From NCBI GenBank assembly GCA_033060915.1, contig CM065377.1:52066683-52130682 (forward strand): a stretch of DNA of 64,000 nucleotides. The letters run 5' to 3'. The notes below the pieces were generated by a model. That model made no database searches. It was given only the letters and a program-made list of their open reading frames with translations, and was not told the origin of the DNA. Position numbers and translations under genes: made by a program. Of the stretch, positions 32,001-45,044 are shown piece by piece (position 1 is the first letter of the stretch; each line of letters starts with the position of its first letter). Source of the stretch: Euryodendron excelsum. Its lineage: Eukaryota; Streptophyta; Magnoliopsida; Ericales; Pentaphylacaceae.

Positions 32001-34407
32001 TTTGAACATACTTTCTAAAAACGCTCTCCAATCTCCTTCTTCACATTCCTTTCTTAATTTGTTTTCCAAAAATTTCCTCCAAAAATCTATTTTTAAAATT
32101 TCTTTTTGAACTCCTTTCCAAAACACTTTCCTTAAAATTCCTTTCCTAAAAACACTCCCTAGGTTTCCTTCTTAGAAAACTCCCTCCAAACTCCTTTCCA
32201 ACAATCGCTTTCCAAAAACGTCTTTCCTACAAGCTCCCTTCCGAAAATGTTTTCTTCAAAGTTCACTTTCCAAAGACGCTCCTTACGTTTCCTTCCTAAA
32301 CATCTCTTTTCAAAATCTCTTTCTAAAAACTTCTTACGTTTTCTTTCCAAACTCTCTCTCTCTTTTCAAAATTCACTTTCTAGAAACTGCTCTCTAGGAT
32401 TTCCTTCTAAAAATTCCTTTCCACTTTCCAAAAAAACTACTTTCCAAAAACTCTTTCCTTAGTGTCTAAGTTAAACCTTAGAGCCAACAATTAGGAAACC
32501 CTAATTTTCCTTCCCAAAAATATGATTTCCAATCCCTTATTTTGGCCTCAAAGCCTAGGTTTCCAAAACCTCTTATTTTCTACATCAAAACTATATATAT
32601 ATATTTCCAAAACCTATTTTCTATGCCAAAACTATAGCCTTCCAAATCTAGAGTTTCTAGAACTTCCCTTTCCAAATTCATGCCAAATCCAACCTCCCCT
32701 TTAGGAAGCCAAATCCAACCTCCTCTTTAGGAAATTAGATCCAATTCTTCGTTTGTGGAAACAAAATCAAAACATCTCTTTTAGAAACAAAATCCAATCC
32801 CTTGTTTTAGGAAATAGGAATCTCAATCCTTCCAAACCCAAATCTTTCCTAATTCAACTCCTTCCTAGTCTTCTACTTTCCTAAATCTTAAGCTTCCAAA
32901 ACTTGAACATAAAAATCTTTCCTAATTCAACTCCTTTCTTAATTCCATCCCTTTCCAAATCTAAATTTTCAAACCCTTCTTAAACTCAAAACTTTTCCCA
33001 ATTTCAAGAATTTCTAAAACTCAAACATTAAATCTTTATACAAATCTAAACTTTCCTAAACTTCAAATCTTTCCAAATCTAAAACTTTCTAGACTTGAAA
33101 CTTTCTAAATTCTAAACTTTCCAACTTTCAAAACTTCCTGATTTTAAAAAATTCCAAATTCAAAACTTTCCGATTTCAAAACTTTCTTAAAACGAAACGT
33201 TTTCTATTTCAAAACTTTTTTAATCCAACACTTTCCTAATTTGAAACCTTTCCTAAAATAAATCTTTCGTTATTCGAAACTTTCCTAAACCAAAACTTTC
33301 CTAAAACAGGATCTTTCATATTTTGAAACTTTCCTAAAATGAAACTTTCCTAATTTGAAAATTTCCTAAATCCAATCTTTCTTAAACTCTCGAGTCTTTC
33401 CTAAGTCTCATCTTTCTTAAGTCTAGGTTTCCTAAACCTCAATATTTTTAAATCAAAGTCCAATCTTTCTAAATTCCAATTTTCAAATTCCAATCTTCTA
33501 TTTTAAATTCCAATTCAATCTCTTTTTCGAATCCAATCTACTATTTTTTATCGGACTCTTGTCCGAACTACGACTGACCTGATTCCTCCAAAAGCATACG
33601 TAGGCAACCCTCATGGGTTCGGTCACAACCTTTTTCAAATCTCAAATTCCACATTCTCTTTCAAGCTTCTATTTCCACGAATCTCCAATTCTACAATCTT
33701 CTTCAAGTTTTCAATTCCATAATCTATTTTTCTAATTCCAAATTTCTATTTCCAATTTCTAAGACTTTCCAATTTTAATTCTATTTTTTCAAATCTCTTT
33801 TAAATCAAATCAATTTCTTTTCAAATCTATTTCTAAATTTATTTTCCAACTCTCTTTTTCTATTGCATTTACATATCATGCATCATTCTTTTCAAAATTA
33901 TTTTCTAAAGTGGATAAGATTGAACATTTGTTAGTTGAAGACTTTCATAAGTGAATCTAGGGTAAATAGACATGTAGGTACCGTAAGGGCAGGGTAGGGT
34001 GATGGCTTAGTGCGTCTTCCCTACACGTAACCAACCTCCGAACCTATAATCACTGTTTTCAAAGACCAAAAATAGAGTTTATTTTCAAAAAGGGCTTAAA
34101 TGTTTTTCAAAGGTTGCTAAACAACCCGTTTTCTTAAAAACCCTCTCTTGAGGATGTTTTCCAAAATCGTTTTGCAAAAACCCTAAGTGTAGTATTCAGA
34201 TTATGCTTAGTTTTTAGGTGACCTAACTCACCTTAATCAAGTTAGGTGGCGACTCCAAATCATTTTCAAAAGCCCTTTATTCAAATCTATTTTCAATTCA
34301 AATCTAGTCGCACTCATTCTTCTAGGAGGGTGAGTTCTAACGAGAGAGTACAGTGTTTTTCCCGCTTATGTGTGTATTCCTCGAGTGCGAAAAATCTGGG
34401 TGCGACA
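29086..34407 (+). repeat. 3' LTR of the inner giant element (5322 bp)
   Basis: It starts TGTAAGCACCCC and ends GGGTGCGACA. It has the same block order as its partner at 11460-17085, with a single copy of the 164-bp unit and a damaged first GC palindrome (about 30921). Other marks are TATAAATA at 31025-31032, CTTTCCTAA repeats at about 32800-33450, the conserved U5 word at about 33590-33630 and the end hairpin with PBS echo at 34221-34256. Confidence 0.93.
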
Positions 34408-34412
34408 AGTAG

Positions 34413-34503
34413 ACCACCAGTCGACCCCTTCCCTCCAACTAAGGCAGCTTTCAAGGAGGAGATGGGTGTCATGGATAAGGCACTAGATGTTGGGGATCGT
34501 TGA
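34413..34503 (+). pseudogene. Continuation of the antisense ORF of the outer element
   Basis: Directly after the TSD the frame from 11459 continues as RPPVDPFPPTKAAFKEEMGV and ends at TGA 34501. It is homologous to the PVDPFPPVEPAFEDEMDV stretch of the inner copy. The DUF7745-like middle of the gene is missing and a tandem array takes its place. Confidence 0.6.
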
Positions 34504-34553
34504 GCTGGCAAAAAGGTGGTGCTTCCAGCTGCTCATCTTTTTTTTTTTTTTGT

Positions 34554-34894
34554 CTTGAATTGATATTTTGTCTGTCGAAACGCTGCTCCTTTGGGGAAAT
34601 CCAGAGTTGATGTATAATACTTCTTGAACTGGCACTCTGTCTACCGAAATGCTACTCTTTTGGGGAGAAGTCCAAGGTTGATGTTTGATACTTCTTGAGC
34701 TAGTACTCCGTCTAGCAAAACGCTGCTCCTCTAGGGGAAAGTCAAAGGTTGATGTCTGATACTTCTTAAACCGACACTCCATCTAGCAAAACGCTGCTCC
34801 TCTCGGGGAAGTCCAAGGTTGATGTCTGATACTTCTTGAACTGGCACTACGTCTGGTGAAACGTTGCTCCTCTAGGAGAAGTCCAAGGTTTGAT
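34554..34894 (+). repeat. 71-bp tandem repeat, five copies
   Basis: Units run CTTCTTGAACTGGCACTC...GAAACGCTGCTCCT...GGGGAAGTCCAAGGTTGATG with a period of 70-71 bp. It lies exactly where the inner element carries the middle of its antisense ORF. Flanking DNA (GATTGGGGAGGTTGAGGG) realigns with the inner element after it. Confidence 0.9.
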
Positions 34895-37800
34895 TGGGGA
34901 GGTTGAGGGTAGACCATTGCCTCATTTTGTTTCTTGTCAGCTACTAAAGTCTGAGCTTTCTGAGGCGTGTTCCGGTGTTAGAAATGTTTGAGGGGTGGCT
35001 TTAGCTTCTTTTTGTGTTTTACCTTATTTTCTGTTTCCTATTTGAGAGAGAGAGAGAAAAAAACATAGAGTTAATTTTTATACAAAAACAGTTTACTTAT
35101 GTCAATTCTAAAAATGCACAGGTAAAGGGGTGAATGCATGTTATACCCTTTTTTTTTATGATTGCACATGGAATTAGATGCATGACTTATTTTAGATGTC
35201 CTACTTTATATATATATATATTTTTTTTTTATGAGTGCACAGGTTCATATAGGAATGGAATTTAATGCATGTTATACTTTTGGATGAATATACCTACAAG
35301 AATGAAATTGAATGCATGCCATGTTTTTTGAGGAATGGATGAACCGATACAAACTATATAGGAATTTAATGGATGTACAGGTTATACATGTCATGGATGC
35401 ATTAGTATTACATGTATATAGGTTATTTACAAAGAATGTCTCAGGATTGCCCTAGGGCCCATACTCTCAAGATTCTATTTCCCTTCCAGGATTCAACCCC
35501 ATTTGGTTTTGTCCCATTCTCATCGAGGTGTGATAACATTTGCACCATTCTCTAGAAATCTTGACCTTTGGTTCGCTATCCTATTCCAACTTTCTACAGG
35601 GTTGCTATTTGGGGTTTTTCTGACCTCACTTAGTTTTCTCTCTCAGATTTCCAAAATGCCACCATGGCTTGAGCGACAACTCGCATGCCCTTTGCAGAGC
35701 GGTAAACAGCTATGCCCTCAATCCAAGAAGACTTCTTTTAGGACTGTAATGTAGGCTAGGTTTAGGGGTTGTAAGAAATGAAATGATATTTAGGCTCAAA
35801 GATCTTCTTATAGTGGGTTGTTTAAACCAAAACCATCTGAGCACACATTGGAGCATGAAATCGCCCCTACATTTTTCTTCAGTTCTCCTTTCCCATCCTA
35901 CTTTTCTTGATATTGTTCAAGCTTATTTGGACTAAGCAACTTTCTTTGATCAAAGAGGACTTTGATTTGGACCATAACGTAGGCTAGGTTAAGGGGTTTA
36001 TGAATGAAAAGAATACGTAGGCTCAAATTTGATGTTATTTCTAGTAGGGTTTAGATCCACACCATCCTTGGTTGGTCTTCCAGCGGGATTTCATCCCCTG
36101 ACATCCTCCTCTAGCTTCAGTAACACGTCTGGCACAGTTAGATCAAGCAATCTTTTTTTTCAATTGGAGAGGACTTTAATAGGATCGTAATGTAGGCCAT
36201 AGTTTTGGGTTTATACAAGAAAGGGTAAAGGCTCGAACCTATTGCTTCTACTGGGCTTCTTTGTTTCTTAGGATCACCTTTGAATAACTATATATTCTTT
36301 AAGGAGTTCACCTTTCTTGTAGTTTGATCATTGACCTTTTAACGGAGTTGCCCCTTCATTTTATTTTTTTTTTACCTTGCCTCATGGTAGCTTTTTCTCT
36401 TTGCTTTTCTGTTTTTTTCCTTTCTTTTTGCTTTCCATGAGATGAACATTTCCACAACTTTCTTTCTCTCAGATCCTTTCCTTAGCATTTCAATTTAACC
36501 CATTGTGGGTGGTGATCCCTAGGTTGGGGTTTCTTTCTAGAGAAAAAGGTAATTGGCTCAATAGGTTTGACAAGAGTTGCTTTTAATTGTATAGGAAATG
36601 AAATGAGGGTCTCTCTTCATTTTGAACAAGATTTCTTGATCCATAGAGCCTTCACGTTACTTTAGCTTGATGGTCGATGACATTCTCTGCTAGATCTTCT
36701 ACTGCTTGTCTACCCAAGTGTGAGGGGATGGTTTTGGAATGGGGTTGACAAAAATAAAATCTTCCGCTTTCTGCGGGGCACTAGTGGGTTAAGCAAATGG
36801 GATATTTTTATGTATGGTAGCAAAATTAAGGGCCTCTAATCATTTCAAATTGAATTGCTTAGTCCATAAAGCCTTTGTACAAAATTTAAACAATAGTCCT
36901 AGAGATGATGTGTTTCGGCCAGTGAATCCTTACATATTCTATCAAATCAACTACTATATACTTACTCCAATGTGGGGGATGGTTATTGGTTTGGGAAAAT
37001 CTGAAACGAAATCATGTAAGCTTTAGTAGGCTGAGCAAAGGGTAGTGTTTATTTGGGATAAATAAAATAATGGCTTCTCATCATTTTTAAAACTCGGTTG
37101 CCCATCGCTTAGCCAGAATATCATTCGAGGGTCGTCTCTTCAATAAAATCTGCACCTCTTTGTTGAGATTGTCTTCCTCCTATCTCTCATTCTCTCTTTG
37201 TCCCTCGAAGGTTTTAACCCCCTTTAAATGGGTTGCCTATGCTATCTCATCCTTCAAGTCGAGTCATTTACCAAATAGGAAAAAAATTCCTAAATGCAAC
37301 AATTGTCCACAAGAGTATGAGATGAAGGGGATAAACTGGAAACTTCTTCTTTTTCATTTCCAATCATGAATGCATGACACGTTTGTTTATTTAAATAAGA
37401 TATGCAAAAAAATATAAAGATAAAAAGGAAACAGACAAATTTTATAAAAATCTCCTTTTCTTGTGGGCCTTTTGGTGAGAACCCTTAATAAGGTTTTGGG
37501 ACTACGCTAATCTCCTTGGTGCTTCATTCACCGAATGTATCAACGGAGGGCAAGTTCACGACATTTGGCATGCTTTTGGAAGTTAAAGGATTATGCTGTT
37601 GCAATGCACGGGTCTGACAAGACTTCGCAAATGGTGAAGTCCTCTTCTGCATGGATGGTGATTGTCTTAGCATGGCGCAGAGGTAGTTGCTTAGAGGTAA
37701 TGTCTTACAGATGGATGGTTAATTCTTCTTGCTCCTTGATGTAGGTTCGGCCTCTTCTAACAACTAGGCTCATCCTTCCATGAATTTGAATCTGATGGGG

Positions 37801-39817
37801 TGCTAGAGGGATTCCTTGGATTCAGTTGTGCTCTTTGACCTAGAAAAAGAAAAAGAAAAACATAACGCAAGCAACATGTGGAGTTGGAGGTTCTATGCAA
37901 CGCATGTCCTATGGAGGTCCCTTCTTTGAGGGAATCTAGGCATGATGATAAGTCCATTTTGGAGGTGGGGTTTTGCCCCTATTATGCAATACAATACTTC
38001 TTCGGCATGGGCTGGTTGATGTTTTCTTATTTGGGCAATCTCGCCTCTATGGATAGAGAGAGATTTGGGTCTCTCTTGAGATATGATTCTATGCATGTCA
38101 TGAATCCTTAGGGTTGAGGAACCCTTAGGGGTTTTGGTAGGTTCGATTAACATGAGATTGGATCGCTTTTTTCTCTCTACGGCAGATTAAATGCACGAGA
38201 ATGTAATGACTTGAGTTTCTCGAAACTCTTGTCTTGGAATAGATATGGATGCATGAGCATAATGGAAGTAAACATGTGAGCAGTATGATAACAATAAATG
38301 CATGGTTTAGAAAAACCTCTTTCTTGTCTTGCTTCTATCTTCGGTTCTCTTGGTACTTGGAGATGAGGAGGGGGAGGATAGAAGACAAAAAACGAAAAAG
38401 AAATTAGTGCCTTGATTTGAAAATTTTTATGCAATGCATGTCCTAGGGGTGCCCCTACTTGAGAGGGAGACTAAGCATGATATATTGGCTCACTTTTGGA
38501 GATAGGGGGTTTGCCCGTGTATGCTAGTACCTTACCATTGGTCCGGAATCTACATTTATTCGTACATTCATTCATTTGCGAGAGGTAAAGAAGTACATTG
38601 AACTCTAGGATTTAAAATATCAAAGTGCATTTTAATAGGGGGAGGGGGAACATTTTCCTTTGGACTTCCACCTATCTACTTTACCATTGAAATCCTAAAC
38701 TACTCTTGAGTCTTCGGATTTGCCTTTAATGATATGGGGGTCGTTGAGAGACATTATTGGTTGATTGCCCCTTGCTCTTTTGGCAATCCTATCTCCATGA
38801 GCATAGAGGGATTGGGGCCCCTCTTATAGAATGACTTGAAATGCATGCAATGATCCCTTAGGGTTACATGGGAACCCTTAGGGTTTTGGTAGGTTTAATG
38901 CAATGGAGAGCGAACTTGATGTCGCTCTCTTTGGGTTGATCATATGCATGAGAATGCAGTGACTTGAGTTACTTTGGAACTCTTATCTTGACATGGACTA
39001 TAGAATGTATGAACATGGATGCATAGAGTAAAGAGAGAGAAAATGCATTTGTAAAGTAAACGTGGATGCATGAGCAGTTATACATGCATTATAACAGTAA
39101 GAGTACAATCATTATAACAACAGGAATAAACAAATATAGAGGAAAGTAAAAACAGTCACCCTTTCCTCCATGGTTTTGAAATCAGTGCGCGTGTCTAAAA
39201 TCCAACAGAGGTTCGGCTATGCATGGTGTCTATATGAGCATGAGGTTAAGGGTTTACTAATGCGTTCTAAAAAAGCTCGGTTCCCAGATATTTAAACCTA
39301 GGCCCATTCTCCGAGGTGGTGCCATGATTGGTTGATGATCCAAGCGGGGGAACCATCAAGAGGCCATAGGTGAAGAAATTGACACAGCATCTTGCCCACA
39401 ACCAATATACTGTTCCCCCTTCTAACTAGAAAGAACATATTAGGGTAAAGAATGCAAGTATGCAGTATGCAAGTGCATGTACAGTGCGTGGGTGATTTTT
39501 AAAAATTGGAGTAAAAAGCCCAACAACTCTCATCCATTCCATACATTCATAATATGTAGAGCAGTTAGCATGAAATAAAACAAAATGTGAATAAAAATCC
39601 ACCTACAAAACAAATATGCAACAATCAGTATGCAGACAACAAACTTAATACAAGATAATATGAATGGAAATAAATTAGATGTATATTTTTTTAAAAAAAA
39701 AACAACATTGAAAATTTAAGTTTGGAAATTTTGGAGTGGATAGAATTGAACAAATTAATTGAAGACTCTACATGGGTGAAGGGTGAAAAGACATGACAAT
39801 GGCCTAACCCTCTCAAT
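34895..39817 (-). other. Middle and 5' internal part of the outer giant element
   Basis: Reading minus it parallels 17107-19327 and 24673-27300 of the inner element: the mosaic of GTAGGCTAGG, GGGATGGTTATTGG and ACATGCATTG-type repeats is recognisable in inverted orientation. Short ORFs occur on both strands. None resembles gag or pol. A (TA)n run with adjacent poly-T lies near 35210. Confidence 0.7.
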
Positions 39818-39836
39818 GTCCCCACTGGAGTCGCTA
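39818..39836 (-). other. Primer-binding site of the outer giant element
   Basis: Reading minus: TAGCGACTCCAGTGGGGAC, two bases inside the 5' LTR. TGG has become TAG, a G-to-A transition. Confidence 0.8.
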
Positions 39837-39838
39837 GC

Positions 39839-42800
39839 TATCGTGCCTAGATTTCCACACACAAAAAAGACAAGTGAGAAAAACACAGTGCTCTCTTGTT
39901 AGAACTCATCCTCCTAGAAGGACGAGTATGACTAGATTTGAATTAGAAATTGATTTGATTAAGAGCTTTTGAAAAAAGCTTGGAGTTGCCACCTAACTTG
40001 ATTAAGGTGAGTTAGGTCACCTAAAACTAAGTATAATCCGAAGATTAAACTTAGAGTTTTTGAAAACGATTTTGAAAACTTCCTCAAGAGAGAAATTTTA
40101 AGAAAAGAGGTTGTTTGGCAACCTTTGAAAATATTTAAGCCCTTTTTTGGAAAATAACTCTATTTAGTTTTTGAAAATAGTGACCTGGGTTCGAAGGTTG
40201 GTTACGTGTAGGAAAGATATCCTAAGATTATCACCCTACACCGCCCTTGCGGTACCTACATGTCTATTCACCCTAGATTCACTCATTAGAGTTTTTGATT
40301 AATAAATGTCCAAAACTATCCACTTTAGAAAAGAATTTTGAAAAAGAACTTTGACATGATGCATAATATGCAAGTGCAAGAAAAGACTTGATTTTAAAAG
40401 TGCATCTAAAAAGAACTTGATTTGATTTTGAAAAGACTTGATTTGATTTTGAAATGGATTAGAAAAGATAGATTTGATTTCAAATTGAAAAGAAGGTATT
40501 AGAAATTGAAATTGAGGATTTAAAATTAGATTTTAGAATTTAGAAACTTGAAATAGATCATGAAATTGAAAACTTGAAAAAGGTTATGAAATTTGAAGTT
40601 TGGAAAAAGGGTTGTGGAATTGGAAACTTGAAAAGATTGTGACCGCACCTATGAGAGTTGCCTATGTATCCGTTTTTGGGAATCAGGTCAATTGTAGTTC
40701 GAACAAGACTCTGATTGAAAATTTGATTTGAAAAAAGTTTAATTTGAAAAAGAGATTTGATTTGAAAAAGGGTTTGGTTTGAACTTGGAATAGAAGATTT
40801 GAAATTGAACTTGGAATTGACTTTGATTTAAAATTGAACTTGATTATTTGAAATTGATTTCGATTTGGAAATATAGAACTTGGAAAAAAAAATTGAGATT
40901 AAGAGAGATTTGATTGGAAAGTTTGATTTAGAAAACATAGAGAGTTGGAGTTTAGGAAATGTTCGAATTAGGAAAGGTCCAAATTAGGAAAGATTCAAAT
41001 TAGGAAAGTTGGATTTTAAGAAAGATTTTGAAAAGAAGTTTGATTTGATTTGAAAAAATCGACTTAGAATAGATTTAGAAAAGCTAAGGTTTAGAAAAAA
41101 TTAGACTTTGGAAAGCTTTAGAATTTGGAAAGCTTGAACTTATGAAAGTTTCATCTTAAGAAAGGTTTTGAATTAGGAAAGTTTTAGATTTAGGAAAGTT
41201 GTGAATTAGGAAAGGTTTTGCAATTAGAAAGTTTTGAATTAGGAAAATTTCAAGTTTAGGAAAGTGTTGATTTTAGAAAGATTTGAATTTAGACATTTTT
41301 AACTTGAGAAAGTTTCAAATTTGGAAAATTTCCTCGTTAGGAAAGATTTGATTAAGTTTGAGAAAGATTTGAAATCTGAAAAGTTTAGAATTTTGGAAAT
41401 GTTTGAATTTAAGAAAGGTTTAAATTTAGAAAGATTCAAAATTTGAGTTTTGGAAATACTTGAAGTTAGAAAATATTTGAGTTTAAGAAAGATTTGAAAA
41501 TTTAGAATTTGAAAAGTTATGGAATTAGGAAATGTTGGAATTAGGAAAGATTTAGATTCCTATTTCTTAAAACAAAATATTGGATTTTGTTTCTAAAAAG
41601 AGGTAATTTGATTTTGTTTCAAAAAACGGAAGATTGGATCTAGTTTCCGAAATGGAAGATTGGATTTGGCATGGAATTAGAAAGGGAAGTTTTAGAAACC
41701 CTAAATTTGAAAGTCTATGACTTGGTGGAGAAAATAGGTTGGAAACCTAGGTTTTAAGGCAAAAATAAAAATCATGTTTTAGGAAAGAAAATTAGGGTTT
41801 CCTAATCGTTAGCTCTAGGGCTTAACTTGGGCTCTAAGGTCAAGAGTTTTTGGAAAGTAGAACTTTTTGGAAAGGAAGATTTTTTAAAAGAAATCTTAAC
41901 AAAGAGTTTTTAGAAAGTAAACTTGAAAAGAGTTTTGGAAAGGAGATTTTGGAAAGTAAAACTTGGAGAGAGTTTTTGGAAAGAGAGCTTTTGAAAAGAA
42001 AGCTTTTTAGGAAAGGGATTTTTAAAAAGAGTTTTTGGGAAGTAAATCTTTTCAAAGGAGCTTCTAGGAAAGGAACTTAAAGAGTGTTTTTAGAAAGTAA
42101 AACTTTTGAAGAAATTTTTTGGAAAGGAGTTTCAAAAGAAGTTTTAAAAAGCGGAACTTTTGGAAAGAGAGTTTTAGGGGAAAATTTTGAAAAGTGTTTT
42201 AAGAAGTAGATTGAGAAAGAAGTTTGGAAAGAGATTGGAATACGGATTTTTGCAAGTCTCTAAAAATATCTAACTTTCCTAAAACGATTCTAACCATAAG
42301 AGGATTAGAACCATTCTAAGATTGTACTTTTGAAAACAACAAGGATTTGAAAATATGGACTATGAAAATCACCTTAAATATAACACTTTCCTAAAGCAAT
42401 CCTAACCATGGCATGGCTAGGATCACCTTAGGATTGTGATTTTGAAAATAAGTTTGGAAAAAGAAGACTTAATGCAAGTTTTGAAAACGATTTTCAATGC
42501 AAGTTTTGAAAACAAGTTTTGGAAAGATGCATGATCATGATATGCACAATGCAAGTTAGGGTCGTGAACATACAAGGTTAAAGGCTTCACCACATAATCA
42601 AGGGGCCGAACCCACGTGGTGTCCAGTTAGACTAAGAGAAAGCCCCTGATACAGTGACTTTCAATAGCCTAATCCTACACATAAATCAGGGAGTCCCTTG
42701 TTTCAAGCATGCAAGAAAGGGGAGTAGAAGATGGAGATTAAAACAGAAGAAAACCCAAGTGGGTTAGAAGAGAGAAGAGAGAGAAGGAAATTGCGTAAAC

Positions 42801-44590
42801 GTAAAGCCTACCTTGAATCTTCTTTGTTTTGCTTGCTTGCTTTACTTACTTTGTTTGCTTCAGTCTTCGAGAGCTTCCAAGTTGCAGCACTTCAAGTCTT
42901 CAATAGAGGCTTATATATAAGTGTATATGAGCTAGGGTTTTGTGTATGGGGGCTAGGGTTTGGAGAGGCTTTGAGCTCTGTATATCGAAGAAGAGGGTTT
43001 TTAGACTGAGTTTGCGGACCCTTTTCATGCTGGGGGAGGCACTGTATTTATAGACAGAAGACTGAACTGGCGCCTGCTGCAATGGCCCCAGGCCAAATTT
43101 TACACTAGCGCCACTAGAAGTGGCGCCAGGCCATTTTTTGGCTTAGGAAACTTTTAAGGTCGGCAAGCAACATATCTTTCAAAGATTTAGGTGCCTGCAT
43201 TAGTGACTACCATGCAATTTTTAGCCTGACTTCACTAGTAATGACTCCAGAAAGTCCAAGAATGATTTAAAGAGCTGGGAATGGCCCAGAGGGCCGGAAA
43301 GGAATAGGAACCCTTAAAATAATGTCTCAGGGGTAATAGACTTGAAAAATGATGTCGAGATTTGTTAGAAGGATTGACCAAGCCATTAAGGGAAAACGGT
43401 CAATCGGGCCGGAAAGCTGTCAAGATGGACTTGGAATGTCCCGAAAGAAGATTCAAGGCTTGGAAACATTACCTAGAATGTTTCAGGAGGTTACCAGTTT
43501 GATACCTAGAGGCAGTGTGGTTGGAAAAAGCGACCGGCCCACTAAGGGCAAAATGGTTATTTTGCATCAAGTTTGGCGAAACGGACTCAAAATGATCCAG
43601 AAATGCATTAAAAGACCTGGGATACTATAAGAAACATCCCCGAAGGGTTACCGATTTAATACCCAGAGCTGGTGTGATTCTCGGGGCACTCAGATGTATT
43701 GGGGCAAAATGGTCATTTAGACCGAAAGGTCTCGAAATTGGCCCAAAACCAACTGGAAGGCACCTAATCATGCCGAGTCGTCTTTGGGACAATCTTGGAA
43801 GGTGGGACTTACCGTTCTGAGGACTTAGGTACTTTCTTAAGAAACGTGCCAAAAATGGCCCTAAGGGCAGTTTAGTTATTTTTCACAAGAAAGGGCTTGC
43901 AAGCACTGGTGTTGACCTGGGTTTTGAGTGTTTCCATCACTTTGACGGCAATCCGGTGACATAAGGGTTTCTTGGCAATTCTCTATATCGACCTGTTTAC
44001 GAGTGCTTCCACCACTCTGACGGTTCGCGATCATTCCAGAGACTACCTAATCTCGAAAAATTGCTAGGTGAACTTATCACCTGAGGAATCAACTTTCTCG
44101 AAAGGTGTGCCGAAACGGATATTCTTCATTGGCGGGCTAGCAAGCACCAAAGGTGGACCGTTCTACCATCTCAGGGACTTAGGGTCTCGTCTTGGTGGAC
44201 GGGTTTGAAGGGACTTACAGTTTCAAAAATTTTTCTCAAAAAATGTGCCGAACTGGATAAACTTACCGCCTTGAGGGATTTACTTTCTCGAAAGGCATGC
44301 CGGATTTGATTTGGACTGAAACTGAACTAGAATTGGATTTGAACTGGAATTGAGATTGAATAAGGGACTTACCATATTCGAGAAGACGTGCCCATTAAAA
44401 TTGGACCAGATAATGCCACAAGAGCATTTTGTTCATTTTGCCTCTATTTGGGTAAGACGGGCCTGCGAACTGATCGATTGACTAGATTATGCCTGGAAAA
44501 ATGGTTTGAACCGGAATGCGTCCATATCGACTTGAATACAAGTTTTGACGGACTGGAGACTGCCGAGCGGGCAAAAATGGGGTGCTTACA
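39839..44590 (-). repeat. 5' LTR of the outer giant element (4752 bp)
   Basis: Reading minus it starts TGTAAGCACCCC (ends at 44590 on +) and finishes GGCACGATA (canonical CA lost). TATAAATA reads minus at 43045-43052. GC palindromic words lie just upstream in element sense (about 43075-43135). A GAGTGgtggaagCACTC hairpin is at about 44000. GGAAAG purine repeats (about 40920-41560) match those of its partner at 4165-8874. Confidence 0.93.
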
Positions 44591-44595
44591 ATGGG

Positions 44596-44858
44596 CACGG
44601 CAGTAAAAGCAACAGAGAGCGAGGGTAGCAATGCCGAATACTTGCCGATCTCTTACAGACTTCCCTCTACCTTCTGCATAGCGAGAACTGGGCCAGCAAC
44701 TCCGTGTATCGTTGTGAAGGACTGATACCGAACTAGGTATCCTAGCAAGACGTGAGCAGCACACCCGATTCCGACTAATGCCCCTTCACCATTGTACACC
44801 CAGACGATGCCTAAATCATCTAGATCAACCCCTAGAAGTTCAATCTCCTTGTCCCTGA
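44596..44858 (-). pseudogene. Middle part of the Tat antisense gene, between two insertions
   Basis: Reading minus from 44858 it is open in one frame: KEIELLGVDLDDLGIVWVYN, then GIGCAAHVLLGYLVRYQSF and VAGPVLAMQKVEGSL. One TAA (about 44658) follows, then it continues SALLPSLSVAFTAVP to 44596. Taking out both insertions joins it in frame to ITAIAEGDMTPKK at 4159 and to NFDVR at 49650. This continuity is direct evidence that the three segments were one gene. Confidence 0.75.
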
Positions 44859-45044
44859 TGTAAGCACCCCATTTTTGACCGCTCGGCAGTCTACACTCCG
44901 TCTAGACTTATTTTCAAGTCATTGTGGGTGTATTCCAATCGAAATCAATTTTCTAAATCCAAATCCCGTCTGTCCATCGCTTCGCGGGCCCACCAGGCCG
45001 AAATAGAGGCAAAATGACCAAAATGCTCTTAGGGGCATTATCCT

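Larger units (their letters stand above)
11460..34407 (+). mobile_element. Giant Ogre-like non-autonomous LTR element, plus strand (inner)
   Basis: Its perfect TSD AGTAG lies at 11455-11459 and 34408-34412, inside the antisense ORF of the outer element. The LTRs are 11460-17085 and 29086-34407. The PBS is at 17088 and the PPT at 29069-29081. Without the nested solo LTR (19328-24672) the element is about 17.6 kb, with about 6.65 kb internal. It has no recognisable gag, protease, RT, RNase H or integrase. Its one gene-like content is the antisense ORF at 27320-28268. Mobilisation would need proteins from an autonomous partner, presumably of the Ogre/Tat lineage (inference). Confidence 0.92.
4165..44590 (-). 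mobile_element. Giant Ogre-like non-autonomous LTR element, minus strand (outer, split)
   Basis: The perfect 5-bp TSD ATGGG lies at 4160-4164 and 44591-44595. The 3' LTR is on the left (4165-8874) and the 5' LTR on the right (39839-44590). A polypurine tract abuts the left LTR and a primer-binding site abuts the right one, both reading minus. Removing the inner insertion (11460-34407 plus one TSD copy) leaves about 17.5 kb with about 8.0 kb of internal DNA. No gag or pol is recognisable in it. Removing the whole element restores an in-frame reading of the Tat antisense gene across the junction, which confirms the boundaries. It resembles LARD-type non-autonomous derivatives; LTR size, PBS and LTR end sequence fit the Ogre/Tat lineage (inference). 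Confidence 0.92.
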
